DNA of 64,000 nt from Hippopus hippopus (Eukaryota; Mollusca; Bivalvia; Cardiida; Cardiidae): assembly GCA_946811185.2 (NCBI GenBank), contig OX328102.1, forward strand, positions 51,871,619 to 51,935,618, in the 5' to 3' direction. Position numbers and translations under genes: made by a program. The notes beneath the pieces are model-generated. The model saw only the letters and a program-made list of their open reading frames with translations. It did not search any database and was not told the DNA's origin. Of this stretch, positions 32,043 to 45,347 are shown piece after piece. Position 1 is the stretch's first letter. Every line of letters begins with the position of its first letter.

Positions 32043-34533
32043 AAAGTAGCCATTTGAAGTTGAAAATTTCCATTTCTTGTTTACGCAATAAAGTCTGCAT
32101 TTGTAGTCAGATTTTCATGAAACTTGAATAGTTGCTTTGTATCATCAACAGCTTGAACCCTATTGATTTTGAAAATCTCCTACAAACAGTACGGGAAAAG
32201 TAACAATTTCAAATAGCAAATTTCCATTTATTGTTTAGACAATAAAGTCTGCATTTGTGGTCACATTTTCATGAAACTTCCACAGTTCCTTTGTATGATC
32301 AACAGCTTGAACCTTATTGATTTTGAAAAAGAAATGAAAAACAGTATTGGAAAAGTGGCCATTTGAAAATGAAAATTTCCATTTCTTCTTAAGTCTCTTA
32401 AAGTCTGCATTAGTGGTCAGATTTTAAGGAAACTTGCACAGTTGCTTTGTATCATCAACAGCTTCTATCATCAACAGCTAGAGCCCTGTTGATGTTTAAA
32501 AACATCCAACAAACAGTACGGGAAAAGTAGCCATTTGAATTTGTAAATTTCCATTTCTTGTTTATGCAATAAAGTCTGCATTTGTGGTCAGATTTTCATG
32601 AAACTTGTATAGTTGCTATGTATCATCAACAGCTTGTATCATGAACAGCTTGAACCCCATTGATTTTCAAAAACATCCAACGAATAGTACGGTGAAAAGG
32701 AGCCATTTGAAGTTGCAAATTTCCATTTCTTGTTTACGCAATAAAGTCTGCATTTGTAGTCGGATTTTCATGAATCTTGCGCAATTGCTTTGTATCATCA
32801 ACAGCTTGTGAATGCTATTAATTTTCAAATAAATCTAACAAACAATACTCGAAAAGTAGCCATTTCAATTTTCAAATTTCCATATCTTGTTTACGCAACA
32901 AAGTCTGCATTTGTAGTCATATTTTCATGAAACAGAACCCTATTGATTAAAACAAACCACAGACAAATAGTACGTGAAAAGTAGCCATTTGAAGTTCCAT
33001 TTCTAGTTTACGCAATAAAATCTGGATCTGTAATCAGATTTTCATCCGACCTACACAGTTGCTTTGTATCAGCAGCAGCTTAAACACTATTGATTTTGAA
33101 ATAAATCTAACTTACAATATCGGAAAAGTAGCCATTTTAAGTTGCAAATTTCCATTTTTTGTTTACGCAATAAAGTCTGCATTTGTAGTCAGATTTTCAT
33201 GAAACTTGCACAGTTGCTTTGTATCATCAACAGCTTGAATGCTACTAATTTTCAACAAAATCCTCTGAAAACGGTAGGGGAGAAGTTACCATTTGAATTT
33301 GGAAATTTCCATTTTTTGTTTTCTACATTTCCACTCTGCATTTGTATTCAGATTTTCATGAATTTTGTATAGTTGCTTTGTATCATCAACACCTTGAACG
33401 CTATTGATTGAGAAAAAAAAATCAACAAACAATACAGGAAAAGTAGCCATTTGAAGTTCCAAATTTCCATTTCTTGTCTGCATTTGTATTAATATTAGCT
33501 TAATCCCTATTGATTTTGAAAAAAAGAAATCCAACAAACAGTACGGTAAAAGTAGTCATTTGAAGTTGAAAATAGCCAATTCTTGTTTACGCAATAAAGT
33601 CTGCATTTATGGTCAGATTTTCATTGAACTTGCAAAGTTGCTTTGTATCATCAACAGATTGAACCCTATTGATTTAAAAAAAAAACACACACACACACAA
33701 ACAAATACTACGGGAAAAGTGGCCATGTGAAATTTCAAATTTACATTTCTTGTTTACGCAATAAAATCTGCATTTGTAGTCAGATTTTCATGAGATTTAT
33801 ATAGTTGCTTTTTATCATCAACAGCATAATCCGTAATGATTTTGAAAAAAATCCTACAAAGAGTACAGGAAAAGTAGCCATTTGAAGTTGCAAATTTCCA
33901 TTTCTTACTATCACAATAAAGTCTGCATTTATGGTCAGATTTTCGTGAAACTTCCACAGCTGCTTTGTATAATCAAGAGCTTCAACGCTATTGATTTTAA
34001 AGAAAAAAACGTCCAACAATCAGTATTCCAAAAGGAGCCATTTGAAGAATTACCATTTCTTGTTTACACAATAAAGTATGCATTTGTGGACAGATTTTCA
34101 TGAAGCTTGCACAGTTGCTTTGTATGATCAACAGCTTAAACCTTATTGATTTTGAAAAAGAAATAAAAACAGTATTGGACAAAATAGCCGTTGGAAAGTG
34201 AAAAATTCCATTGCTTGTTTAGTCTGCATTTGTGGTCAGATTTTCAGGAAACTTACACAGTTGCTTTGTATTATCAACAGCTTGAACGCTATTGACTTTG
34301 AAAAACATCCAACGAACAGTACGGGAAAAGAAGCCATTTGATATTGCAAATGTCCATTTCTTGTTTATGCAATACAGTCTGCATTTGTAGTCAGATTTTT
34401 ATGAAACTTGAACGGTTGCTTTGTATCATCAACAGCTTGAACCCTATTGCTTTTGAAAAACATCAAACGAATACTATTGGAATTTGAAAGTGAAAATTTC
34501 CATCTATTGTTTACGCAATTTAGTCTGCATTTC
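32043..34533 (+). repeat. Satellite B block, unit 3
   Basis: Carries the same 26 bp deletion as unit 2 (near 32930) and seven CA repeats at 33686-33699. Confidence 0.9.
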
Positions 34534-35776
34534 GTGGGCCTGATGCAGAAAGTAGTCAAGTGACATTTTTGTAAAATTGAGTTAAATGCATTTTCTAACT
34601 TATTATAATGACTACTATATGCCTGCAAAAGAACAACTCCAAAGGAGGATAAATAACAAAATTATTGACCAACGTCTAAAGGATACAAGTGATTTTTATC
34701 CAAATATCACATGCAAAAAGGAGTCAAGTGCCTTACTAGTTATGCAGAAGGGGATCAAGTGACAGATGACTCCATTCTGCACAACCTTATACCTGTAGTC
34801 TGACCAATCTTTCATATTACATAAAGGGTCCAAGTGAAGCACTACAATACTAGATATATGAAATATGATCAGGAACATGAAGATAATTCCTACTTGGTAT
34901 TTATTTTATCATTACTTAGACTTTGTTTACACCACCACTTCCAAATTATTTCACTTTCTCTCTGATAAGGATCTCATTTTGATCTCATTTTAGGGAAGAC
35001 TGTATTCCTATTAATTTTTCTTCCTAGCCTCTAGAGCAAGGGCTATTAATTACAGATTGAGATGTTTCTGGAAACAGTGTAGATCAAAATCAGACTACAA
35101 GTACCTCTTTGTGATCTTGGATCTATAGTGTCTGCTTTTCAATGAGCTATACACATGCATGTATGAAATTACGGTAAACGCTTTTTCTGTCCCTAATAAA
35201 TAATCTTGATTTATTTACTATTTTAGGGTGACGGTACACTTACAACTAAGCCGTAACACTTGGAACACTGAATGAGTATTGTGATAGATTATATCTTTTT
35301 TTGTTGACACCAAACCCTCTGCAGTATTTTTTTTAATGCTGAAAATCAAGGGGAAAAATGAGTACAGATAAGATCATTTCCTAATATTATTCAAATGGTA
35401 AAGTAAAGTATGTTCCTATAGGTTCAATCTGAATAATTAAGTACATATTATTCTTAATTTTAAAAAATAACTACGTGTTTAAAAAAAAAAAAAAAGAACT
35501 ACATGCCAATAATGATGAGTGGTCTAATTATGGACCATTTGCCGAGAAATATGCACAGTTCTTAATAATACATGCAACGTAGCTGCGTGCGGTGTTTATT
35601 GGTGCTTGTAAATTATTAAAAGCATAACAATTATAAAACTTATAATAGCCTGGTTTTCCAACATTGCAGATTAAACGTAATTGGTATGCAAAGTGTCTTA
35701 AAGACGGACTTGACGAGTTATTGAGAAAAAAGCCTCTTGCAAAAGGATACGAGAAGGCAAAATGAATGAATTTATT

Positions 35777-36536
35777 AAAAGTCACACGTAGTAGGAACCA
35801 GTTTTTTTGCCAGTTTTGAATTATGCCATGATAATTATTGTAAATGCAAAACACGAAGGCACATGATTTCTCGACAAATAGAAGCACCACCATGTCCTGT
35901 GTGCAGGATAATTCAAAAAAGGTATGATTCTTTAACAAATGGATTCCTGACTATTTTATAGGATAATGGCGTACTATACCAATGAACTTGTACATTAAGT
36001 CTTTCTCACAAAACAGTGGCAGTCTCTTTGTTGCAAAGCGCAATACATGAGTGTGTGGGATGCAGACCAAAGCCTCATAGGAAAAAACCGCATAGGGTAA
36101 TATATAACAGACAAAAGCTCTATGTACTTTAAAGAGAAATACTGACAAAAACCCAATGATATAAATTTATGTGTATCTTTTTTATTTTTTGGCTTTTCAC
36201 TGTATGTTTTTGAAAAAGAGAGTTTGCTGATTAAATATCGAGGATTAAATTAGCAATCCTATCAAGGATCACAGAATAACACCGAAGATAAAATGGCAGT
36301 CTGATAACAATACTTGATTTGCATGTATTTTTTTTTTTTTTTTACCTCTGATTAACCTATTGTATATTTGAAAGCATCATCATAAAATAGAAATGATCAA
36401 TAGTAAAATCAAGTTCATCCTGTTATCAAACAATCCTGTCGAGAAATCATGTGCCTTCGTGTTTTGCATTTACAATAATTATCATGGCATAATTCAAAAC
36501 TGGCAAAAAAACTGGTTCCTACTACATGTGACTTTT
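35777..36536. repeat. 100 bp inverted repeat pair, unit 3, with arm substitutions
   Basis: The arms are 35777-35876 and 36437-36536. The left arm alone changed: CACACGTAG replaces CACATGTAG near 35784, so the arms no longer match perfectly here. Confidence 0.85.
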
Positions 36537-36811
36537 GAAAACATGAATTATCAAGAGTCACTGCTTATCCAATGTGCACATGTAATTTCCAATAATTATC
36601 ATTCATATCTTGGGTTGTATAAATAAACAAGGAGAGTACAAGAAACAATATATCAGCTCAAGCACCACAATGTTTCTCTGTGGAGCCCTAGAACATAGGA
36701 AATTGATCACTAAAACCAAAGATAGTTTGCAAATCTAAGGATATGAGGTAATTGCTCGTGATGTATTACTTTATTAGATAACATTGGACTTTTGTTTCAT
36801 TGGGCAATCGT

Positions 36812-36862
36812 CCTTGGGGCTTTTATCCTATGGGGCTTTTGTGCTCTGGGGCTTTTGTCCTA
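36812..36862 (+). repeat. GGGGCTTTT minisatellite, unit 3
   Basis: Unchanged copy. Confidence 0.75.
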
Positions 36863-38408
36863 CACCCAAGTGTGTACATCTAATGTGATCTTGTGCTCAT
36901 AAAGCTATGTTAGCAAGCAGAAATATCACTTACGTTATTTCAGTGGCCTAGTTTGCCAGTCATGTTTTGAATTATTTTGAAATGTATAAAAAGAAAAAGG
37001 CAAGAGAAAAATCCTAAGACTCTCAATGCTTTATTACATTTGAACTGAAGGTTCACTCAAAAGTCCTATCAGACTGGAAAGAAAGAGAACTTTGCAATTA
37101 TTTCTCACATTGATGATTTTTAAGTTTTGAAGCTATGCACTGGAAGTGCAACCAATGGAATCGAAATAAACTGGATACCTGTAAGGTGGATATAACAGAG
37201 AGTCTTAGTGTGCAAAATTCTCATTTGATCAAATTACATAATAATTCATTTTGCAAACTTCAAGAATCTTCATTTGTACAGCAGACCAGCAAAAACGAAT
37301 AGTGAAATGTTTTTCTTCTTTATTCTGAATCTGAATGTCTGTATTTCTCGGAAAAAAGAAAATTTGATTTATCATTAAATGCAAGAGGCACGACAGCAGT
37401 TCAATCATTGCAACAACTGATCTTTTGTGAGTCACTAGGTAGCTCATATAAATAAAGGGCTACTAATAAAGGGGTTGCAAAGCAGATACTAAGCATGGCC
37501 AAGCTCTTTTCAAAGATCAGTGACAGTTATTGCCTCCGGATCAATTTTTCTTGCACCACTGAACACTGCTTTGACAATGTTCATAAGAAGTAGCAGCAAG
37601 TGGCTTGGAAAGAGTATAGTGTGAAGGGAACTCCAGAAAATGCATGAGCAGGTGCACTATCTGATGCTACATGACTGAAAAAATGTTGGAAACAACTTTA
37701 AACAGAAAAAAAATGTATATTCCTACCAAACAAAATAATGAAAGGTAGCGATACCTGATAAAATTTTCTTTGAAAATTCGGGTTTTGATTTGATTGATTT
37801 TTGAGTGTAATCTGAAACTTTTACATGTTGTTTAATATGAACATCTTTTTGAAAAGAGATGTACATATTAGCATTTTTTGCTCATTTGGTACTCATTTCT
37901 TATCATATGCCATGCATTTGACACCTTTGTGCAGAACAAAAAAGAGCGAAAGCAGTTTGTGCAGAAAGGAGTCATGTGCAAAAATCATCAAGATATAAAA
38001 AACGTAACAAGTTGAATTAAAAATAGTTATGTACTGATAATCCTAATATATATACTTATCTTCAGCATCAAAAAGTTTTGAGCTACAGGAGCTTTCTGAT
38101 TTATAGTAATTTGTCAAACCTTTAACTTCGTTTTTCTATAACACCATGAACCCTACATAATAAGAGAGTTTTGAAACCACTGTCTTATGAGCCATGTCAT
38201 GGGCAAATCTCTCCTACCGTTAATTCATGAAGAAGAATATGGAATGTTACATAATATACCGTACTAATGACTATGTCATTACATGTTGAAAAACAAAAAA
38301 AAAAAAAAACATGTGCACAGAGAAACATCAATCATATCGAAAAATAATACTGAAGAATAATGGAATAATACTCAAATAGAATTAATACTGATAGAAAAAG
38401 TTTTCTTT

Positions 38409-39377
38409 TTAGAATGAACTTGTTAAAGATACTTTAGGGCCTACAATAGGTTTCTTAGCGATAAGGTCTTTTTTTACAAATATTGCTAACTTTATTTCAT
38501 TGTGGTTTTCTGATGACATGAAAGAACAAAATTTTATAAAACTTGTTTTTTTTTGTGTAGTATTTCTTTATATATGTATTTCTCAACAACGTGTACAACG
38601 GGCAGATTAAAATAAAATGGTACCCATCCTCAATATCATTGGTATTACATTTCAAACAATACCTTTCACTTCTTATAATTTTAACCCTCTGTAACAAGAT
38701 GGATATCTTGTTTACTATCCTTTCTCTCATTTCAACATGCCACGGCTGTATATGTTACAGAGTACATACCTGAATCAGCATTATCAGCTAGGTAACATGT
38801 AGTAGAAGTATTTTTAGAACTCTAGATAATGACCACTGCTTCTTAGAAATGACCAGACTGGACTGCAAATATGGATATATCCGGTTGGTTATGTCCATTC
38901 TCTTGTATAACTAGAAAACTGAGTATAAATAGAGAGCCGGACTGCAGATCAAGAGAACGGGTTGGTCAGTTGCTAGAGAAATCTCTCTCTCCGTTTATCA
39001 CACCTTTATCTTTCGAACCTGGGGCTATGTAACGAACTTTCGTGGAACTTTGGTAGAATAAAATCTTAGAAATGTTACTTCTTCTTGCTTTTCGTGACTT
39101 TGTTACACCTCCCATATGGTCCTTCTTCTATTTTTAAATTATGAGATGACATACGTAATTTTTTAGGTAAAATTTTTAAATACTTTTCAATACCAAAGTC
39201 TATTTTGAAATGCTTGTATGAGTATAATAATTCAGTTTTTTCCATATTTTCATGCCAAGGTTGTTTGAAACAGTCTAAAACACATTGTTCAAAAGTACAG
39301 ATGAAACTATTTGTATGTAAACTATAAAGGTTAAGCCAAACATCTGCGAATCCATAATGTTCCAATAAATCTTTTAA
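38409..39377 (-). pseudogene. LINE C-terminal remnant, unit 3
   Basis: Nine-T run at about 38546, so frameshifted as in units 1 and 2. Confidence 0.78.
38690..39107 (+). mobile_element. Solo LTR, unit 3
   Basis: 418 bp with CCTC flanks retained on both sides. Confidence 0.85.
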
Positions 39378-40730
39378 CGACGTTTCGTCGGGTTGTCAGT
39401 GCGCAAGATTTTCGCGCATGTCTCTTCGCTTCTCTGTTTTCTAGCGCGTCTGATTGTAGTACTATTATTGGACTACTGATTTTTGCTGCAAGATGTGGAG
39501 AAAGTAGTAGTAGATACATTTTTTTTAAAGATCAGTTTATGAAGGTGTAAATCATTCCTAAACAGCGAAAACGGAACATGTACACTTGTCGGACATTACT
39601 TATCCGGATAGTTAGTTTAGTGTGGTAAAAAGAGCAATTTTGTGGGCTAAGGGTTTTATTGAAACATAGATAGCGTATCATTAATTTGAAATATCTGTTA
39701 ATTTCCCATCAAAGTCAGAGGATCCATTGTTTCACTATGAATTTAAAACACAGAGAACAAGATTTGACTGAAACTACAGATTTTAATCACAAAATTCTTA
39801 CGTATGCTGCAATAATTGGTTTTTTGTGTAAATTCGAAAAAAGGGTTATGTTCTTCGTGGGCTCAGAACTTTTTGATTCATCAGGCAACGTCTGATTATC
39901 TCTTCGCATATTGAAAGAACATACTTTGAAGTATTTCTGTGATAAAATTTCACGAAATTCTCTGCGCTAGAAATAACTTTAAATTAGAAAGCTAGTTTGA
40001 TTTTCCAGATTCGACATCTGCTTTTAACATTGTGTAACCTTTTGAAAAAAATAATTTTTTATGCCAAGGATCAAATCATTTTGTAAAATGCCAGTAAACA
40101 CTACCAGATATATATATTTCTTTTCATATAAAGTGTACGGTTAAATTCAGTAAAATGATGTAATTTTGGGCGTTTGATAATGGAATTGTAGGTTACTTTA
40201 GCAACCGGTGATACCAATGCGCGCACTGGTAACTTGAAGCATTTTGTTGAATCCGACACATTTTTACAGGACTATTTCGATTTTTCAGATGTATCAGATG
40301 AATTTTTCTATAAACATATCGAACTAAAAAACTTATCAAATCCCGCTAGACAGATGTAATTATGACCAAAAGACAAATTTAGAATAACAATATATTCATT
40401 CTTAACGGCAGATTATTTAAAAAAAAAAAAAACGCGGGAACTTTACCTTTCGAGATCGCAATATTTTCTACCTATATCAAACCTTACCGAAACCCAAGCA
40501 AATCCATAACAAGCTGTCTGGGACAGTACACTGAGTAACGATTTCAAAAATAACATCGACATTAATGACTGGAAAATTGTTGTTAAAGAACTAAGATAAG
40601 ATTTAGAAAAAAAAATCTTAATTGGTATTTCCTCATTGAGCTACATAGCCTCTATGGGTATTATTAGATTTTATGTCAACAACACCCACGGTTGACAAGG
40701 ATTCATAATCAAATATGTATCCAGACGTTA

Positions 40731-42271
40731 TATACTGAACCAAAAAAGAAACTTCCCCTGTGTTTAAGTGCAGATATACACAAATATGAAAATCAGGATT
40801 AAACTAGATTTATATGCATTGAAAGAGTATTTTATTGCGACTTTGTGTGAAAATAATTATTGCTGAGGGTTTATCCAAAAGTAGTGTAATGGTAGTTAAA
40901 ATGCGGAAGGGGTCGCTCACCAAAATCACAAATTAATACCGGGTATGACCACCTTCACAGCATGAAGGACTGCCTGGCATTGTTGGCCCATAGAACGGAT
41001 AAGTGTATTGATTTCGGCTTGTGGAATGTTGTTCCATTCCTGAATTAAGGCTTGTCTTAGCTGAATGACGTTTGACGGTGGAATAGGGCGACGTCTAACA
41101 CGCTGGTCCAAATTATCCCAAAGGTGTTCAATGGGATTCAGATCAGGGCTTTTGGCAGGCCAGTCATTAATAAATGCAATGTTATTCGCCCTGAGGAAAT
41201 TCACATTGTCCCTAGCTGTATGGCGTGTGGCATTATCATGCTGAAAAAGAGTGATATTGGCATTATTTTGAAACAGTGGGATAACGTGCCTCGCAAGAAT
41301 TTCATCTCGATAGCGTTGGGCATTCAAATTCCCTTCGATAACGACGAGATTAGTGCGAAAGCCATGTGCAATGCCCGCCCAGACCAAGACAGAACCCCCA
41401 CCCCCCAAAACGATCTCGTTCAAGTACGCAACAGTCTGCATAACATTCATTTCTCCTACGGTATACTCGAATCCTGCCATCACCTCGATGAATGGAAAAC
41501 CTGGACTCGTCAGAAAAAAGAACGCTATTCCATTGTTGTCTAAGCCAGCGTTGGTGTGTACGTGCCCAATTAACACGATTTACGCGGTGACGTCGCGTCA
41601 AAACACAACCAACGTATGGACGACGTGCGCGTAGCCCACCCTCGCGCAAGCGATTGCACACAGTTTGGGCAGATATACGGTTGTTGTGTGTACCAGGGGT
41701 GTTAGCAGCATTGGCTGTGACAGTTTGGAAGCGACTGCGCAGGTGGGTGTTCCGAATATAGCGGTCTTGGCCGCCCGTCGTGACGCGAGGACGTCCACTA
41801 CGTGGTCGATCTTCCGTACGCCCTGTTGCTTGAAAACGTTGTCTAAGGTGTCGAATAGCACGAGTAGAACATCCAATACTCATAGCAACAGCATTCATCG
41901 TCATACGAGCATTAAGCATGCCAATGGCACGTTCGCGTAAATTTTGCGGAATTCTAGGCATATCAAAAATAAAGAAAACTAAAAAGAATTTAATTTTTTT
42001 CAACGTCTTTTTCTTATTGACATGAAAGTCTATAAAATTAGACTGAAAGGTTTCAAAAAATATACACGAATTATACTGGTCCGTGCATGCACATGAAATT
42101 TGCTTTCAGCGGGTTTCTTCTGCAAAATGCTTTCAATCGAGTTAAAATTTGTTTTATCGGACACATAATCGTTCGCCCGAATATATGTAGGTCATCTGAT
42201 ACTTTGATGTTTTTTAATAACATTACATTTGCACTTAAACACAGGGGAAGTTTCTTTTTTGGTTCAGTATA
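40731..42271 (-). mobile_element. Tc1-like transposon, unit 3
   Basis: Full 42 bp terminal repeats. The AATTTGCTTTC state near 42096, upstream of the transposase, is shared with unit 2. Confidence 0.93.
40926..41961 (-). pseudogene. Tc1-like transposase, frameshifted, unit 3
   Basis: Predicted partial proteins are identical to those of units 1, 2 and 4. The extra G is present (about 41403-41408). Confidence 0.93.
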
Positions 42272-42737
42272 TATCTGGTGTAATAAAAATTAACAATTTC
42301 ATTATCAAACGCCCAAAATTGCATCATTTTACTGAATTTAACCATACACTTTATGAAAATGTAATATTTTTCTGATAGTTTTTATTTGCCTTTTACAAAA
42401 AAAATTTGATTCGTGATTAACAAACAATTCAATAAATATGGCTCAGATTATGTGGTTTGTATTTGTAAAGGATAGAAAAAATTCTAGAACAAAAAAAGAA
42501 AAGAAATACTGATGTCTTGTTTTCCAACAATGTTTTCATGAAGCCTTTTACACAGAACTCATAAAACACAGGAATTATTGCGTGTTAAAGGGCTTAAAAA
42601 AGAGAAATCCTTAAAAATTCTCCCAATTTAACTTTGTATGACACAAAAATTCAAGGGTCAAATATAGGTCATGTTTGAACAAACCATAAGGCATTCCAAA
42701 TACTGATTACATGTATCTGTAACAGTTCTGCAAAATA

Positions 42738-42794
42738 GCCCCCCAAGGCTGGGATTGAACCCAGAATCTTCAGGTCCCAAGTCGAACGGTCGTT
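42738..42794 (-). mobile_element. Truncated tRNA-like SINE head, unit 3 end
   Basis: Same truncated piece at the junction with unit 4. Confidence 0.55.
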
Positions 42795-42864
42795 GATCAC
42801 TATTGATTTAAAAAAAAGAAAAAAACGCCCACACAAATAGTACAGGAAAAGTACCCATTTGAAG

Positions 42865-43745
42865 TTATATTCCGGACAAGCACTAAATGCTGTAAAAATG
42901 ACGATGAAAGGGAAATAACTCAAAGACAGCACGAGGTAGGGTTACAATTCTTGCGCACTGCACTTCCAAATATTGCAACAAATAAGCATACCATATTTCA
43001 CGTCATTTCTACTTAAGATGACAAAGTTATTCTCCGGACAAGTCAAGAAATGCTATAAAAATGAACATCAAAGGGGGAATAACTCAAAATTCGTGTTAGA
43101 AAGTGTTATGACTGCACTCCGTAATTTTTCAACAATCATGCATACCAAATTTGAAGATGTTTAGACTAGAGATGGCAAAGTTATATTCCTGACAAGCAGA
43201 AAATGCTGTAAAAATGACGATCAAAGGGATAAAACTCAAAGACAGCATCAGGTAGAGTTATGGCTCTTTCGCACTGCACTCCGTATTATTGCAACAAACA
43301 CAAATGCAGAGTTTCAAGTTCAATCGGACTGGAGATGATAAAGTTAAGCTCCGGACAAAGAGCTGGACTGTAAAAATGAAGATGAAAGTCGAATTACTCA
43401 CAATCCGAGCTAGGTAGAGTTATTGTTCTTGCGCACTGTACTCCGTAATATGGCAATAAAAATGCATACCAATTTTGAAGTGGTTCTGACTTAAGATGAC
43501 AAAGTTATATTCCGGAGAAGCACTAAATGCTGTAAAAATGACGATGAAAGGGAAATAACTCAAAGATAGCACAAGGTAGGGTTACAATTTTTGCGCACTG
43601 CACTTCCAAATATTGCAACAAATAAGCATACCATATTTAAAGTCATTCCTACTTAAGATGACAAAGTTATGCTCCGGACAAGGAATAAATCCCATAAAAA
43701 TTAAGATCAAAGGGGGAATAATTCAAAATTCGAGCTAGGACGTGT
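42865..43745 (+). repeat. Satellite A, forward block, unit 4
   Basis: As in units 2 and 3 by eye. Confidence 0.88.
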
Positions 43746-43747
43746 TA

Positions 43748-44151
43748 TTAGACCATGAGCCAGCAGGGTGTTTGCTCCCCCCCCCCCGGGGGAATTTTCG
43801 GGACTATGTTTTTGTTTAAATACTGCTGTCAGTGCTTTGATTTGCATCAAATTCCTTTTATTTTTTTAGAAACGCAAAGAATTATCTAAATATAAGCTTA
43901 TTACATTACCTGAGATCATTTAGAACTTTCAAAGGGTATAAAATTTCCAACAAATTGGCAATAGAGGATCAACTTCTAAGGTTAGGGTTAGAGGTGCACT
44001 TGATGAACTTTGACCTCTATAACTTCCAAAAGCGCCACTTGCCAGGTGGCAGACTTTAGGACTGTGCTCAGGAGACATTGGGGCTCAAGAAAAAAATAGT
44101 CCGGAAAATTCCCCCATGGGGTAGCAAACACCCTGCTGGCTCATAGTCTAA
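43748..44151. mobile_element. MITE, unit 4
   Basis: 404 bp. The left C-run has eleven C with no TT interruption. Confidence 0.8.
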
Positions 44152-44153
44152 TA

Positions 44154-45081
44154 AACCCTAGGAAGAATTTTGAGTTATTATCCCTTTGATCTTAATTTTA
44201 TACCATTTCTTGCTTGTCCGGAGAATAACTTTGTCATCTTAAGTAGGAATGACTTGAAATATGGTATGCTTATTTGTTGCAATATTTGCAAGAGCATTGC
44301 GCAAGAATTGTAACTGTACCTAGTGCGGAATTTGAGTATTTCCACTTTGATCTTCATTTTTACAGTCCAGTTCTTTGTCGGGAGCTTAATTTTGTCATAT
44401 CCTGTCCGCCTTGAAACTTGGCATTTGTGTTTGTTGCAATAATACGGAGTGCAGTGCGAAAGAGCCATAACTCTACCACATGCTGTCTTTGAGTTATTTC
44501 CCTTTGATCGTCATTTTTACAACATTTTCTGCTTGTCCGGAATATAACTTTGCGATCTCTAGTCTGAACATCTTCAAATTTGGTATGCATGATTGTTGAA
44601 AAATTACTGAGTGCAGTGCGAAAGAACCATAAATCTACCTCATGCTGTCTTTGAGTTATTTCCCTTTGATCGTCATTTTTACAGCATTTTCTGCTTCTCC
44701 GGAATATAACTTTGCCATCTTCTGGTCTGAACATCTTCAAATTCGGTATGCATTTTTGTTGAAAAATTACGGAGTGGAGTGCACAAGAATCATAACTCTT
44801 CCTGGCAAGAATTTAGAGTTATTCCCTCTTTGATCTTAATTTTTACAGCTTTTCTTGCTTGTCCGGAGCATAACTTTGTCATCTTAAGTAGAAATGACTT
44901 GAAATATGGTATGCTTATTTATTGCAATATTTGGAAGTGCAGTGTGCAAGAATTATTACTCTACCTCGTGCTGTCTTTGAGTTATTTCCCTTTGATCGAC
45001 ATTTTTACAGCATTTAGTGCTTGTCTGGAATATAACTTTGTCATCTCAAGTCAGAACGACTTCAAACTTGGTATGCATGAC
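44154..45081 (-). repeat. Satellite A, inverted block, unit 4
   Basis: Private changes include GTCATATCCTG near 44395 and TATTTATTGC near 44918. GCATTTTTGTTG is shared with unit 5. Confidence 0.88.
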
Positions 45082-45347
45082 CTGAAATGACAAAGTTATA
45101 TTCCGTACAAGCACTAAATGCTGTAAAATGCTGTAAAAATGATCAAAGGGAAATAACTCAAAGACAGCACGATGTAGAGTTACAATTCTTGCACAAATGC
45201 CAAGGTTCAAGTCAATCGGTTTGGAATTGATAAAGTTATGCTCCAAACAAAGAACTGGACGGTTCCCACCCGCCCGCCTGCACGCCAGGACCCCATTACG
45301 GCATGGGTGATCCCATAATACGTCCCGTCTTCGACGGGCGTATAAAA
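45082..45347 (+). repeat. Forward A monomer and GC-rich hinge hairpin, unit 4
   Basis: The monomer has a private tandem duplication of ATGCTGTAAA near 45118. The hinge starts at 45261 and the hairpin lies at 45318-45343. Confidence 0.7.

Larger units (their letters stand above)
40066..42422. mobile_element. Foldback-type element, unit 3
   Basis: The arms are 40066-40189 and 42293-42422, with the same arm states as unit 2. Confidence 0.65.
29501..42794 (+). repeat. Composite tandem unit 3
   Basis: 13294 bp, closest overall to unit 2. It differs from unit 2 in having the uninterrupted ten-base C-run of the MITE. Confidence 0.95.
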
